Source: Alphaproteobacteria bacterium
GTDB taxonomy: Bacteria > Pseudomonadota > Alphaproteobacteria > Caulobacterales > Aquidulcibacteraceae
Length of the DNA: 33,916 nucleotides
Reading direction: 5' to 3'
Assembly: GCA_018969015.1 (NCBI GenBank)
Contig: JAGWZE010000015.1
Location: 1-33,916, forward strand
Part shown: positions 14,041 to 22,061 of the stretch, one piece after another
How positions within the stretch are numbered: position 1 is the stretch's first letter
Layout: each line of letters begins with the position of its first letter
Translations under genes and position numbers: made by a program
Notes under the pieces: generated by a model
The model's database searches: none
What the model was told of the DNA's origin: nothing
The model's input: only the letters and a program-made list of their open reading frames with translations

Positions 14041-16359
14041 GTGGCGACTTTCTCACGCACCCTCGAACACACCCTGCGTCGTGCGCTCTCGCTCGCGAAC
14101 GAACATCGGCATGAGTACATCACGCTCGAGCATCTTCTGCTCGCGTTGATCGACGATGACGACGCGGCCCAGGTGATGACGGCCTGCAAGGTCGATCTCG
14201 ACAAGCTCCGGCAGAACCTCGATTCCTATCTCGAGGACGAGCTGGAAGGCCTGGTCGTCGATCGCGGCAACGAAGAGCCGCGCCCCACGGCCGGCTTCCA
14301 GCGCGTGCTTCAGCGCGCGATGCTGCACGTCGACAGCTCCGGCCAGCGCGAAGTGACGGGCGCGAACGTGCTCGTGGCTTTGTTCTCCGAGCGCGAGAGC
14401 CACGCCGCGTACTTCCTGCAGGAGCAGGACATGACGCGCTATGACGCGGTGAACTACATCTCGCACGGCCTCGCCAAGAAGCCGGGCGCGAGCCAGTCCC
14501 GCCCGGCGCGCGGCGCCCAGGAGGGCGAAGACGGCGAGCGCGTGGTCAAGCAGGGCAACGACGCGCTGCAGGCCTACTGCGTGAACCTCAACAAGAAGGC
14601 GAAGGACGGCCGCATCGACCCGCTCATCGGGCGCGAGGCGGAAGTGCTGCGCGCGATCCAGATCCTGTGCCGCCGGCAGAAGAACAATCCGCTGCTCGTC
14701 GGCGATCCCGGCGTCGGCAAGACCGCGATCGCGGAAGGCCTGGCGCGCAAGATCATCGAAAAGCAGGTGCCGGAAATCCTCGCGGACGCGACGATCTTCT
14801 CCCTCGACATGGGCGCGCTCTTGGCCGGCACGCGCTATCGCGGCGACTTCGAGGAGCGGCTCAAGGCCGTGATGAAGGAGCTCGAAAACCATCCGAAGGC
14901 GGTGCTGTTCATCGACGAGATCCACACCGTCATCGGCGCCGGCGCGACGAGCGGCGGCGCGATGGACGCCTCGAACCTGCTCAAGCCCGCGCTGCAATCG
15001 GGCAACCTGCGCTGCATGGGCTCGACGACCTACAAGGAGTACCGCCAGCACTTCGAGAAGGACCGCGCGCTCGCGCGGCGCTTCCAGAAGATCGACGTCG
15101 CCGAACCAACCGTTCCCGACGCCATCAAGATCCTGACGGGCCTCAAGCCGTACTTCGAGGAGTACCACAAGGTTCAGTACACGGACGAAGCGATCAAGGC
15201 GGCCGTCGAGCTCTCGGCGCGCCACATGAGCGACCGCAAGCTGCCCGACAAGGCGATCGACGTGATCGACGAGACGGGCGCCTCGATGATGCTGCTCCCG
15301 CCGGACCAGCGGAAGCAGATGATCGGCCAAGAGGAGGTCGAGGAAGTGATCGCCCGCATGGCGCGCATTCCCCCGAAGTCCGTCTCGAAAAACGACAGCG
15401 AGATGCTGAAGTCGCTCGACGCGGACCTGAAGCGGGTCGTGTTCGGCCAGGACAAGGCGATCGACGCGCTCGCCGCGGCGATCAAGATGTCGCGCGCCGG
15501 CCTGCGCGAACCGCAGAAGCCGATCGGCAATTATCTGTTCGCCGGCCCCACGGGCGTCGGCAAGACGGAAGTTGCCCGCTCGCTCGCCAACATCATGGGC
15601 ATCGAACTCCTGCGCTTCGACATGTCGGAGTACATGGAGCGCCATACCGTGAGCCGCCTGATCGGCGCGCCTCCCGGCTATGTCGGCTATGACCAGGGCG
15701 GCCTTCTGACCGACGGTGTCGATCAGCATCCGCACTGCGTGCTGCTGCTCGACGAAATCGAGAAGGCCCACCCGGATCTGTTCAACATCCTTCTGCAGGT
15801 CATGGACCATGGCACGCTGACGGACGCGAACGGCAAGAAGGTCGATTTCCGGAACGTGATCCTGATCATGACGACGAACGCCGGCGCTTCGGACGCGTCC
15901 AAGCACGGCATCGGCTTCGGCGCCGGCAAGCGCGATCACGAGAACGACGAGGCGATCAAGCGCCTGTTCACGCCGGAATTCCGCAACCGTCTAGATGCGG
16001 TCATTCCGTTCGGCCACCTCACGCAGGACATCATCCGCTCGGTCGTTCAGAAGTTCATCCTGCAGCTGGAAGCGCAGCTGTCGGAGCGGAACGTCCAGAT
16101 CGAGCTCTCCGATGCGGCGGCCGATTGGATCGCCAAGCGCGGCTACGACGAGGCGTTCGGCGCGCGTCCGCTCGGCCGCGTGATCCAGGAGCAGGTGAAG
16201 AAGCCGATGGCGGACGAACTCTTGTTCGGTGCGCTGCGGCACGGCGGTCTCGTCAAGATCGACATCGATCCGACGGACGCGGAGAAGCTGGCCTTCGCCT
16301 ACTTCCCCGAACAGCCGCCGGCCACGCCGCCGGAACGCAAGACGCCGGAAGCGGTGTGA
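14041..16359 (+). CDS. clpA: ATP-dependent Clp protease ATP-binding subunit ClpA
   Basis: 772 aa, start GTG 14041 with AAGGA inside the clpS end (14029-14033). Double N-terminal Clp_N repeat (1-145), first AAA+ module with Walker A GDPGVGKTA (221-229) and Walker B VLFIDE (288-293), second module with GPTGVGKTE (502-510) and LLLDE (568-572), then the C-terminal small domain. An IGF tripeptide (in KHGIGFGAGK) is the ClpP-docking loop. No ClpB-type middle coiled coil is present. ClpA unfolds substrates and threads them into ClpP; with ClpS it runs the N-degron pathway. It is followed by a terminator. Confidence 0.97.
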   Translation: MATFSRTLEHTLRRALSLANEHRHEYITLEHLLLALIDDDDAAQVMTACKVDLDKLRQNLDSYLEDELEGLVVDRGNEEPRPTAGFQRVLQRAMLHVDSSGQREVTGANVLVALFSERESHAAYFLQEQDMTRYDAVNYISHGLAKKPGASQSRPARGAQEGEDGERVVKQGNDALQAYCVNLNKKAKDGRIDPLIGREAEVLRAIQILCRRQKNNPLLVGDPGVGKTAIAEGLARKIIEKQVPEILADATIFSLDMGALLAGTRYRGDFEERLKAVMKELENHPKAVLFIDEIHTVIGAGATSGGAMDASNLLKPALQSGNLRCMGSTTYKEYRQHFEKDRALARRFQKIDVAEPTVPDAIKILTGLKPYFEEYHKVQYTDEAIKAAVELSARHMSDRKLPDKAIDVIDETGASMMLLPPDQRKQMIGQEEVEEVIARMARIPPKSVSKNDSEMLKSLDADLKRVVFGQDKAIDALAAAIKMSRAGLREPQKPIGNYLFAGPTGVGKTEVARSLANIMGIELLRFDMSEYMERHTVSRLIGAPPGYVGYDQGGLLTDGVDQHPHCVLLLDEIEKAHPDLFNILLQVMDHGTLTDANGKKVDFRNVILIMTTNAGASDASKHGIGFGAGKRDHENDEAIKRLFTPEFRNRLDAVIPFGHLTQDIIRSVVQKFILQLEAQLSERNVQIELSDAAADWIAKRGYDEAFGARPLGRVIQEQVKKPMADELLFGALRHGGLVKIDIDPTDAEKLAFAYFPEQPPATPPERKTPEAV

Positions 16360-16429
16360 CGCCCGCCGCGTCCTCTCCCCTCTCGGGCGGGAGCGCGGCG
16401 ACACGACGAAGAGGCCCGAAACGGGTGAG

Positions 16430-16460
16430 GGGCGGCGCGCGAGCGCCGCCCTTTTTCTTT
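16430..16460 (+). terminator. Intrinsic terminator after clpA
   Basis: Stem GGGCGGCGC / GCGCCGCCC (16430-16438 with 16443-16451), 9 bp, closed by a GCGA tetraloop and followed by TTTTTCTTT. The preceding stretch 16370-16430 (CCCCTCTCGGGC ... GCCCGAAACGGGTGAGGGG) looks like a decayed inverted-repeat element of the kind seen between genes elsewhere in this window. Confidence 0.88.
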
Positions 16461-16489
16461 AGTCTGCTTGGCGTGATAGGCTGAGCGTC

Positions 16490-17095
16490 ATGGGCCATGT
16501 CCGGGATACCAACGAAACGTTCCTTCCCGCACCGACGATGCGAAGCGGCGGGCAGGGCGTTGAGGTCCGCTATTCGTCGGACCAGATCGCATGGCTGTGC
16601 GAAGCCGGCCTCCTTGCGCCCGACGCCCGCTTCGAGCTGATCGACGGAGAGATCGTCGTGTCTCCCGCCGAGTCTGGTCCACATGCGCTCACCAAGACCC
16701 GAATTCACAACGCGCTTGCTCGCGTCGCGCCGCAGGATCTCGATGTCGGATCCAGCATTTCCCTGAGGGTGTCCGACAAATCGGTCCTGGAGCCGGACGT
16801 GCTGGTCTGGCGGGCCAATCTGCGCGGGACCTATTTCCAGGCGGACGAGGCCGTTCTCGCGATCGAGGTCTCGCTTTCGCGCCTTCGGCACGATCTGGAG
16901 GTCAAGCCGGCTCTCTATGCGGAGTCCGGCGTTCCCGAGATCTGGGTCGTGGACGTCGAGGGCGAGGTCACGCACGTATTCTCGGAGCCTGAGGGGAGCG
17001 CGTATCGCCGCCGAGCGACGTACGCGTTCTCCGAAGCGGTCCCGCTCGCTTTCGCGCCGAACGGCGGCCTGGTGATCGCCGATCTTCTCCGCTGA
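16490..17095 (+). CDS. Uma2 family (DUF820) restriction-endonuclease-fold protein
   Basis: 201 aa. RFELIDGEIVVSPAES (44-59), the central VLEPDVLVW (about 98-106) and AIEVSLSRLRHDLEVKPALY (about 122-141) carry the E...D...ExS/K pattern of PD-(D/E)XK-like Uma2 proteins; GVPEIWVVD follows. The family is often multicopy in cyanobacteria and scattered in proteobacteria, and its biological role is unclear. The start at 16490 has only a weak SD. No toxin-antitoxin or restriction partner is next to it. It is preceded by the clpA terminator, so it must be transcribed separately. Confidence 0.85.
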   Translation: MGHVRDTNETFLPAPTMRSGGQGVEVRYSSDQIAWLCEAGLLAPDARFELIDGEIVVSPAESGPHALTKTRIHNALARVAPQDLDVGSSISLRVSDKSVLEPDVLVWRANLRGTYFQADEAVLAIEVSLSRLRHDLEVKPALYAESGVPEIWVVDVEGEVTHVFSEPEGSAYRRRATYAFSEAVPLAFAPNGGLVIADLLR

Positions 17096-17155
17096 GGGCG
17101 CAACGCCGCCGCCCAGCCCCTTGATCCCCCGCGCCCAACCCGGCACGACGGGAGC

Positions 17156-18334
17156 ATGACCACCGCCGCCGCCGCCGACGTGCGCGCCCCCGCGCCCTTC
17201 ACGCTCACCATCCTGATGCTGGGCAATATCGTCATCGGCGCGGGCGTGCTCGCTCCCGCGGCGATGATGAACACCCTGACGGCGGATCTCGCCGTCAGCC
17301 CCGTGCAGATCGGCGCGCTGATCGGCTGGGGCGCGGTGGTGCTGTGCGTGGGCGCCCCGACACTCGCGTTCCTGGCAGGCCGGCTCGATCGACGCTCCGT
17401 GCTGCTGGCGAGCCTCGCGCTCTACGCCGTGGGCCACGCCGCCTCGGCCTTCGCAACCGACTACGCGCAGCTCCTTTTGATCCGCGTGCTGATGATCGTG
17501 GGGGCGGCGGTCTATACGCCCCAGGCCGCAAGCGCCGTGACGCTGATGATCGGGCCCGAGAAGCGGGCCGGGGCCGTGGCGTTCGTCTTCATGGGCTGGA
17601 GCATCGCGGGCGCCGTCGTGTCACCCGCGATGACGATCATCGCCGATTCCGTGGGCTGGCGCGTGGCCTACGCGGTTCTGGCCGCGGGCGCGGCGCTCGC
17701 GGCGGTGGGCGTGGCCCTGCGCACGCCGCCGGGCCTCGTGCCGCCGCCGGTGTCGTTCGCCGATTGGCGCCGCACGCTGGCGACGCCCGTGATCCTCTCG
17801 CTGCTCGCGGTGACGCTCCTGCAGGTGATCGGCCAGTTCACGCTGTTCCCCTACCTCGCCGCCGAGCTGCGGCGTCTTTCGGGCGCGGATGCGCAGGGCG
17901 TTGCCGCGGCGCTCGCGCTCTACGGCGTCGCAGGCCTTGTCGGCGCGGCGGCGGGATCACGCGTTGTTGGCAGGTTCGGCGCGCCGGCGGTGCAGGCGGC
18001 GAGCGTCGGCCTGATGGCGGTGGGTCTCGCGGGATGGGCGGTGACCGCGCACGCCTACGGCCTCGCGCTCGTCGCGATCTTCTTCTGGGGGCTCGGCTTC
18101 GCGGCGGCGGTGTCGATGCAGCAGGCGCGCCTGATCGCGGTGGCGCCGGCGCTCGCGAGCGCGTCCGTCGCGTTCAACACGTCGTTTCTCTATCTCGGCC
18201 AGGCGATCGGCGCGAGCGTCGGGGCGCAGCTGATCAAGGCGGGGCGCGACGACACGCTGGGCGTCGTCGGCTGCGCGTTCATGCTGGTCGCGCTCGCCGC
18301 GTCGGTTCTGGTGCACCGGCGCTTCAAGGCCTAG
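17156..18334 (+). CDS. MFS transporter
   Basis: 392 aa with 12 predicted hydrophobic helices in two halves and a central cytosolic loop (about residues 180-205). GRLDRRSVLL after the second helix (about 75-84) is a shortened MFS motif A, and an RVLMIVGAAVYTPQAAS segment follows in helix 4. It resembles the drug:H+ antiporter/arabinose-efflux-type (AraJ/YdhP-like) permeases. The substrate cannot be predicted. GGGAG lies immediately before the ATG, closer than usual. The stop is 23 nt from the end of the convergent HIT gene. Confidence 0.9.
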   Translation: MTTAAAADVRAPAPFTLTILMLGNIVIGAGVLAPAAMMNTLTADLAVSPVQIGALIGWGAVVLCVGAPTLAFLAGRLDRRSVLLASLALYAVGHAASAFATDYAQLLLIRVLMIVGAAVYTPQAASAVTLMIGPEKRAGAVAFVFMGWSIAGAVVSPAMTIIADSVGWRVAYAVLAAGAALAAVGVALRTPPGLVPPPVSFADWRRTLATPVILSLLAVTLLQVIGQFTLFPYLAAELRRLSGADAQGVAAALALYGVAGLVGAAAGSRVVGRFGAPAVQAASVGLMAVGLAGWAVTAHAYGLALVAIFFWGLGFAAAVSMQQARLIAVAPALASASVAFNTSFLYLGQAIGASVGAQLIKAGRDDTLGVVGCAFMLVALAASVLVHRRFKA

Positions 18335-18357
18335 CGCGCCGTCGCGATCGGCCCCGT

Positions 18358-18792
18358 TCAGAGCGCCGCCGCGATCCGCGCCGCCAGCGCCTGCAACTCC
18401 GCGACGTCGGCCTTCGGCGCCGCGCCGTGGCCTTTCATGGCCTCCCCTTCCCAGCGGGGGATGACGTGGAAGTGCAGGTGGAACACGGTCTGGCCGGCAG
18501 GGGCGCCGTTGAACTGCAGCACCACCACGCCGTCCGGCGAAAGCGCCGTCGTCACCGCCTGCGCCACGCGCTGCACCCGCGCGAGATAGGGGCCCACCGT
18601 CTCCGGCGGCAGATCCAGGAAGTTGCGCGCCCGCACGCCCTTGGGGATCACGAGCGTGTGGCCGCGCGACTGCGGGAAGATGTCCATGAAGGCGAGGGCG
18701 ACGTCGTCTTCGAACACCTTCACGCACGGCATCTCGCCGCGCAGGATCTTGGCGAAGATGTTGTCGTCGTCATAGGCGCCTGTCAGGCTCAT
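18358..18792 (-). CDS. HIT family hydrolase
   Basis: 144 aa. DDDNIFAKILRGEMPCVKVFED (part) at the start and FMDIFPQSRGHTLVIPK are typical of Hint/HIT-type proteins; the histidine triad is HLHFHVIPRW (H105, H107, H109). These enzymes hydrolyse nucleoside phosphoramidates or dinucleotide polyphosphates through a histidine-AMP intermediate. The start at 18792 has GAGG 7 nt upstream. It is divergent from the DUF4287 gene with 36 nt between starts, so their promoters overlap. Confidence 0.92.
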   Translation of the reverse strand: MSLTGAYDDDNIFAKILRGEMPCVKVFEDDVALAFMDIFPQSRGHTLVIPKGVRARNFLDLPPETVGPYLARVQRVAQAVTTALSPDGVVVLQFNGAPAGQTVFHLHFHVIPRWEGEAMKGHGAAPKADVAELQALAARIAAAL

Positions 18793-18828
18793 GGCGGACC
18801 TCGTCGATACAGCGTGGGAGGTATCGCA

Positions 18829-19467
18829 ATGGCGGCGGATCGAGGCAAGGCGGATCGAGGCAAGGCGGATCGCGGAAAGCCGGATCTTCGCAAGCCGGGC
18901 GCGACGCTGACGCCGCAACAGCAGAAATGGTTCGCGACCGTCCGGGCCAATCTCGAGGCGGAGACGGGGCGGTCGCTCGAGGCCTGGGTGGAGATCGCCA
19001 AGGCCTGCCCGGAAACGAGCCCGCGCGCGCGGCTGGCGTGGCTCAAGGCCGAGCACGGCCTCGGCCAGAACCGGGGCATGCAGGTGCTCGACGCCGCGTT
19101 CGGCGGCGGTCCGGACTGGGACGATCCCGACGCGCTGCTCGACGCGCTGTGGAAGGATGCGGCGGGCAGGGCGATCTACGACGCCGTCGCCGCCACGATC
19201 AGCGCATGGCCCGGCGTGATCGTTGGCCCGCGCAAGACGTTCGTGGGCTTCTCCAAGGCCGTCCAGTTCGCCGCGATCAAGCCCGCGAAAGGCGGCGGCG
19301 CCGCGCTTGGCCTCCCGCTGCCGCCCGACGCACACCCGCGCCTCATCGCGAGCCGGAAAGAGCCGTGGTCGGAGCGAAACACCGCGACGCTGATGTTGCC
19401 CGACGTGAAGGCTTGGGATGCGGACGCGATCGCATTGGCGAAGCGGTGCTTTGAGGCGGGCAGATAG
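18829..19467 (+). CDS. DUF4287 (plus C-terminal DUF5655-like) protein
   Basis: 212 aa, start ATG 18829 with GGGAGG 7 nt upstream. A highly charged N-terminal tail (1-28) is built from a repeated D-R-G-K-A/P unit. Residues about 28-85 (LTPQQQKWFATVRANLEAETG, WVEIAKACPET, LAWLKAEHGLGQNRGMQVLD) match DUF4287. The C-terminal half (about 100-212, FVGFSKAVQFAAIKP, WSERNTATLMLPD) resembles the DUF5655 domain. Neither has a defined activity. A long inverted repeat begins 5 nt after the stop. Confidence 0.8.
   Translation: MAADRGKADRGKADRGKPDLRKPGATLTPQQQKWFATVRANLEAETGRSLEAWVEIAKACPETSPRARLAWLKAEHGLGQNRGMQVLDAAFGGGPDWDDPDALLDALWKDAAGRAIYDAVAATISAWPGVIVGPRKTFVGFSKAVQFAAIKPAKGGGAALGLPLPPDAHPRLIASRKEPWSERNTATLMLPDVKAWDADAIALAKRCFEAGR
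18838..18897 (+). repeat. Four tandem 15-bp repeats at the start of the DUF4287 gene
   Basis: GATCGAGGCAAGGCG occurs twice exactly (18838-18852, 18853-18867), then GATCGCGGAAAGCCG (18868-18882) and GATCTTCGCAAGCCG (18883-18897) as diverged copies. They encode D-R/L-G/R-K-A/P in frame, so copy-number changes would only lengthen or shorten the tail. Confidence 0.9.
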
Positions 19468-19471
19468 GCGC

Positions 19472-19605
19472 GGGCGGTGGTTCACCCCTCATCCGGCGGC
19501 TGCGCCGCCACCTTCTCCCACAAGGGGAGAAGGTCGGCGCGGTGTCCTTCTCCCCTTGTGGGAGAAGGTGGCCCGAAGGGCCGGATGAGGGGTGTACCAC
19601 CGCCC
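19472..19605. repeat. Long inverted-repeat element (about 62-bp arms) between convergent genes
   Basis: The left arm (19472-19533) and the reverse complement of the right arm (19546-19605) are nearly identical: GGGCGGTGG, CACCCCTCATCCGG and CCACCTTCTCCCACAAGGGG occur in both, with differences only in a short GC-rich inner segment; the centre is 12 nt. This CTTCTCCC...GGGAGAAGG plus CTCATCCGG type is one I recall as a multicopy intergenic palindrome in rhizobial genomes. It fills the gap between the DUF4287 gene and the FemAB-like gene, touches the latter's stop, and could terminate transcription from both sides. Confidence 0.9.
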
Positions 19606-20762
19606 TAACCGCCCTCCCGCTTGAACGGCGTGTGCTCATCCAGCGCCTCGATCTCGTCGGCTACCGCCGGCGTCTCGCGCGCCAGATAATCCGCCACCGC
19701 GCGGCGCAACCCCGGATGGGCGATCTCATGGACGGAGTGCGTCGCCACGGGCACGTAGCCGCGCGCCAGCTTGTGCTCGCCCTGCGCGCCAGCCTCCACG
19801 CGCGCAAGACCGCGCGTGATCGCGTAGTCGATGGCCTGATAGTAGCAGAGCTCGAAGTGCAGGAAGGGCACGTCGACGAGACGGCCCCAATAGCGGCCAT
19901 AGAGCGTATCCGAGCCCAGGAAGTTCAGCGCCGCAGCGATCGGGCGGCCGTCCATCTCGGCGACGAACATCACGATATGGGCCGCCATGCGCTCGCCGAT
20001 CAGGCGGAAGAACGCGCGGTTGAGATAGGGCTGGCCCCATTTGCGGCTGCCCGTGTCCATGTAGCACGCGAAGAAATGGTCCCAGTCGCGCTCCTTGAGG
20101 TCCGCGCCTGCGATGCAGCGGATCGTGCAGGCCTCCTGCGCCTTGCGGCGCTCCTTGCGCAGGTTCTTGCGCTTCTCCGACGACAGCGCCGCGAGAAAAT
20201 CCTCGAACGTCGCGTAGCCCGGATTGGACCAGTGAAACTGCACGCCCGCGCGCGTGAGCAGCCCGTGCGCGGCCGCCTCGTCCTTTTCCGCTTCGGTGAG
20301 GAACGTAACGTGCAGCGACGACGCCTCCTGCGCGTCCATCTGCGCGACCGCCTCGGCGATCAGCGCGCCCCGCACGGCCGGATCGGCGGCGAGCAGCCGA
20401 CGGCCGGTGACGGGCGTGAACGGCACGGCGCTCTGCAGTTTCGGATAATAGCGCCCGCCCGCGCGGTGCAGCGCATCCGCCCAGGAATGATCGAACACGT
20501 ACTCGCCGTAGGAATGGCCCTTCAGATAGAGCGGCATTGCGCCGATCGCCGCGCCCGCAGCGTCACGTGCGATCAGGTGGTGCGGCGCCCAGCCCGCCTT
20601 CGGCGCCGCGCACCGCGATCGCTCGAGCGCCTCCAGAAAGTCCCAGCTGAGGAACGGATCGAAGCGCGCGCCGGCCGGCGTGGCGAGCGCGTCCCAGGTG
20701 GCGCGCGGCAGATCGGCGAGGCCGTCGATCGGCTCGACACGGACTTTGGAGGAAGGGCCCAT
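19605..20762 (-). CDS. FemAB-like GNAT acyltransferase (peptidogalycan biosynthesis/recognition family)
   Basis: 385 aa, matching PF04339. Recognisable blocks are FDPFLSWDFLEALE (34-47), GAMPLYLKGHSYGEYVFDHSWAD (part), QSAVPFTPVTGRRLL, SSLHVTFLTEAE, LSSEKRKNLRKERRKA, CYMDTGSRKWGQPYLNR and FLHFELCYYQAIDYAI. The family is predicted to transfer acyl or aminoacyl groups in a FemAB/GNAT fold, but the substrate is unproven. TAG stop at 19605-19607, start ATG 20762. It stands alone, bracketed by two different inverted-repeat elements. Confidence 0.9.
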   Translation of the reverse strand: MGPSSKVRVEPIDGLADLPRATWDALATPAGARFDPFLSWDFLEALERSRCAAPKAGWAPHHLIARDAAGAAIGAMPLYLKGHSYGEYVFDHSWADALHRAGGRYYPKLQSAVPFTPVTGRRLLAADPAVRGALIAEAVAQMDAQEASSLHVTFLTEAEKDEAAAHGLLTRAGVQFHWSNPGYATFEDFLAALSSEKRKNLRKERRKAQEACTIRCIAGADLKERDWDHFFACYMDTGSRKWGQPYLNRAFFRLIGERMAAHIVMFVAEMDGRPIAAALNFLGSDTLYGRYWGRLVDVPFLHFELCYYQAIDYAITRGLARVEAGAQGEHKLARGYVPVATHSVHEIAHPGLRRAVADYLARETPAVADEIEALDEHTPFKREGG

Positions 20763-20804
20763 GCCGACAACCTAGATCATTTTGCGCGACGGTCCCGCTT
20801 CATA

Positions 20805-20944
20805 TGCGGCCCATCATTCCGGGGCGGCCGAAGGCCGAACCCGGAACCCAGGGCCTCAGCAAGCGACGCCGCAGACATTCACGATGCGCCCGATCACCTG
20901 GGTTCCGGGCCCGCGCTGCGCGCGTCCCGGAATGACGGACCGCA
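20805..20944. repeat. Inverted-repeat element (about 47-bp arms, 46-nt loop)
   Basis: The left arm 20805-20851 (TGCGGCCCATCATTCCGGGG ... CCCGGAACCCAGG) matches the reverse complement of 20898-20944 with scattered changes, mainly inside a short GC-rich hairpin segment. The ATTCCGGG ... GGAACCCAGG pattern is another intergenic repeat type I recall from rhizobial genomes. It lies between the start of the FemAB-like gene and the end of ridA (gap 20763-20962); no gene is visible there. Confidence 0.88.
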
Positions 20945-20962
20945 ATAGGTGCGCCAGCGCGC

Positions 20963-21430
20963 TCAGGCGATCTCGAACACGCCGTCGACCTCGACGGCGA
21001 AGCCCATCGGCAGATTGGCTACGCCCACGGCCGAGCGGGCGTGACGCCCCACGTCGCCGAACACCTCCACGAACAGGTCCGAGCAGCCGTTCGCCACCTG
21101 CGGGATCGGATCGAAATCGGGCGTGACGTTGACGAACACGTTGAGCTTCAACACGCGGCGCACGCGGTCCAGATCGCCGCCGGTCGCCGCCTTGAGTTGC
21201 GCCATGAGATTGATCGCGCAGATCCGCGCCGCCGCCTGGCCTTGCTCCAGCGTGACGCCGCCGCCGAGCTTGCCCGTGACGCCGCCGCCCGCCGTATCGC
21301 GCGAGACCTGGCCGGCGACGTGCACGATGCCGCCCGCCGTGATCGTGAAGGGCACGTAGCTCGCCACCGGCGCCGGCGGCGCGGGCAGCGTAAGGCCCAG
21401 GTCTTTCAGACGCGCATCGATCCGGCTCAT
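20963..21430 (-). CDS. RidA/YjgF/YER057c/UK114 family protein
   Basis: 155 aa, a longer-than-RidA subgroup. The chorismate-mutase-like trimer fold shows as ITAGGIVHVAGQVSRD (about 30-45), a long helix with QAAARICAINLMAQLKAA, then VLKLNVFVNVTPDF and ARSAVGVANLPMGFAVEVDGVFEI, which keeps the Arg of the RidA substrate-binding site. Canonical RidA deaminates reactive enamine/imine intermediates from PLP enzymes; subgroups differ, so the exact activity is open. GGGGAGAG upstream of ATG 21430 fixes the start. A perfect 18-bp palindrome lies 15 nt upstream of the start. Confidence 0.9.
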   Translation of the reverse strand: MSRIDARLKDLGLTLPAPPAPVASYVPFTITAGGIVHVAGQVSRDTAGGGVTGKLGGGVTLEQGQAAARICAINLMAQLKAATGGDLDRVRRVLKLNVFVNVTPDFDPIPQVANGCSDLFVEVFGDVGRHARSAVGVANLPMGFAVEVDGVFEIA

Positions 21431-21444
21431 GGTCTCTCCCCTTT

Positions 21445-21462
21445 CGCCCCCGCGCGGGGGCG
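21445..21462. promoter_or_regulatory. Perfect 18-bp palindrome upstream of the RidA-family gene
   Basis: CGCCCCCGCGCGGGGGCG is its own reverse complement and sits 15 nt before the minus-strand start, just beyond the SD. It may be an operator or a leader hairpin; no factor can be named. Confidence 0.35.
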
Positions 21463-21545
21463 TGGACCTGATGAACGCTCGCGCCGGGCGGATCAAGATG
21501 CCGCCAGGGTGCTCGCGCCGGGGCGCGCGTGCTAAAGGGGCTCGT

Positions 21546-22061
21546 ATGCGTGACACGATCATCAGGCGGCTGCGTCCCTACTGGAAGATGGAGGCGGCGA
21601 ACGTCGTGTTCGTCCCGGCCTTCACCGCCTTCGTGGTGCGCGAGACGGGCGGCGTCCTCGACTGGCCCTTGGCGGTCGCCGGGCTCGCGTGCGCGGCGCT
21701 CCTGATTGTCGGCGCCGCCGCTCTGCGCATGGAGTTGGCGGAGGTCGAACGCGACACGACGCTTGCGACGCGCCTGCTGGGCTTTGCACGGGCGGCGCGC
21801 GGGCCGGGGGCGGTGCTGTGCGCGGCGGGCGTGGGGGCCGCGTGCTGGCAGCTGTGGCGCGACGGCGGCTGGACGCCGGCCTCGATCGGTACGGCGGCGC
21901 TGGCGACGCTCGCGGTGCTGGAGTTCGTGAACTACTACGCCGTCCAGATTCAGCACTTCGACCATGCCGCCGATTTCCGCCGGCTGATGTCCGGCCGCGG
22001 GTTCAGGCCGTCGCATCTGGCGCGGGCGCTGCGCCGCGCCGCTCAGTCCAGGCGCTTGTAG
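21546..22061 (+). CDS. Membrane protein of unknown function, four predicted helices
   Basis: 171 aa, start ATG 21546 with AAGGGG about 6 nt upstream. Hydrophobic segments at about 20-34, 41-62, 87-103 and 114-133; both ends are basic (RRLRPYWKME at the start, a RALRRAAQSRR tail), predicting cytosolic termini. No motif of a known family was recognised. The ridA gene is divergent from it (116 nt between starts). Its last 19 nt overlap the end of the convergent GNAT gene. Confidence 0.7.
   Translation: MRDTIIRRLRPYWKMEAANVVFVPAFTAFVVRETGGVLDWPLAVAGLACAALLIVGAAALRMELAEVERDTTLATRLLGFARAARGPGAVLCAAGVGAACWQLWRDGGWTPASIGTAALATLAVLEFVNYYAVQIQHFDHAADFRRLMSGRGFRPSHLARALRRAAQSRRL

Noticed and set aside
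14053-15939. Long minus-strand frame opposite clpA
   Set aside because: Antisense of ClpA with both AAA+ modules intact; no family signature.
16490-17095. Uma2 protein as part of a restriction or toxin-antitoxin system
   Set aside because: It is separated from clpA by a terminator and followed by an MFS gene; no methylase or antitoxin partner is present.
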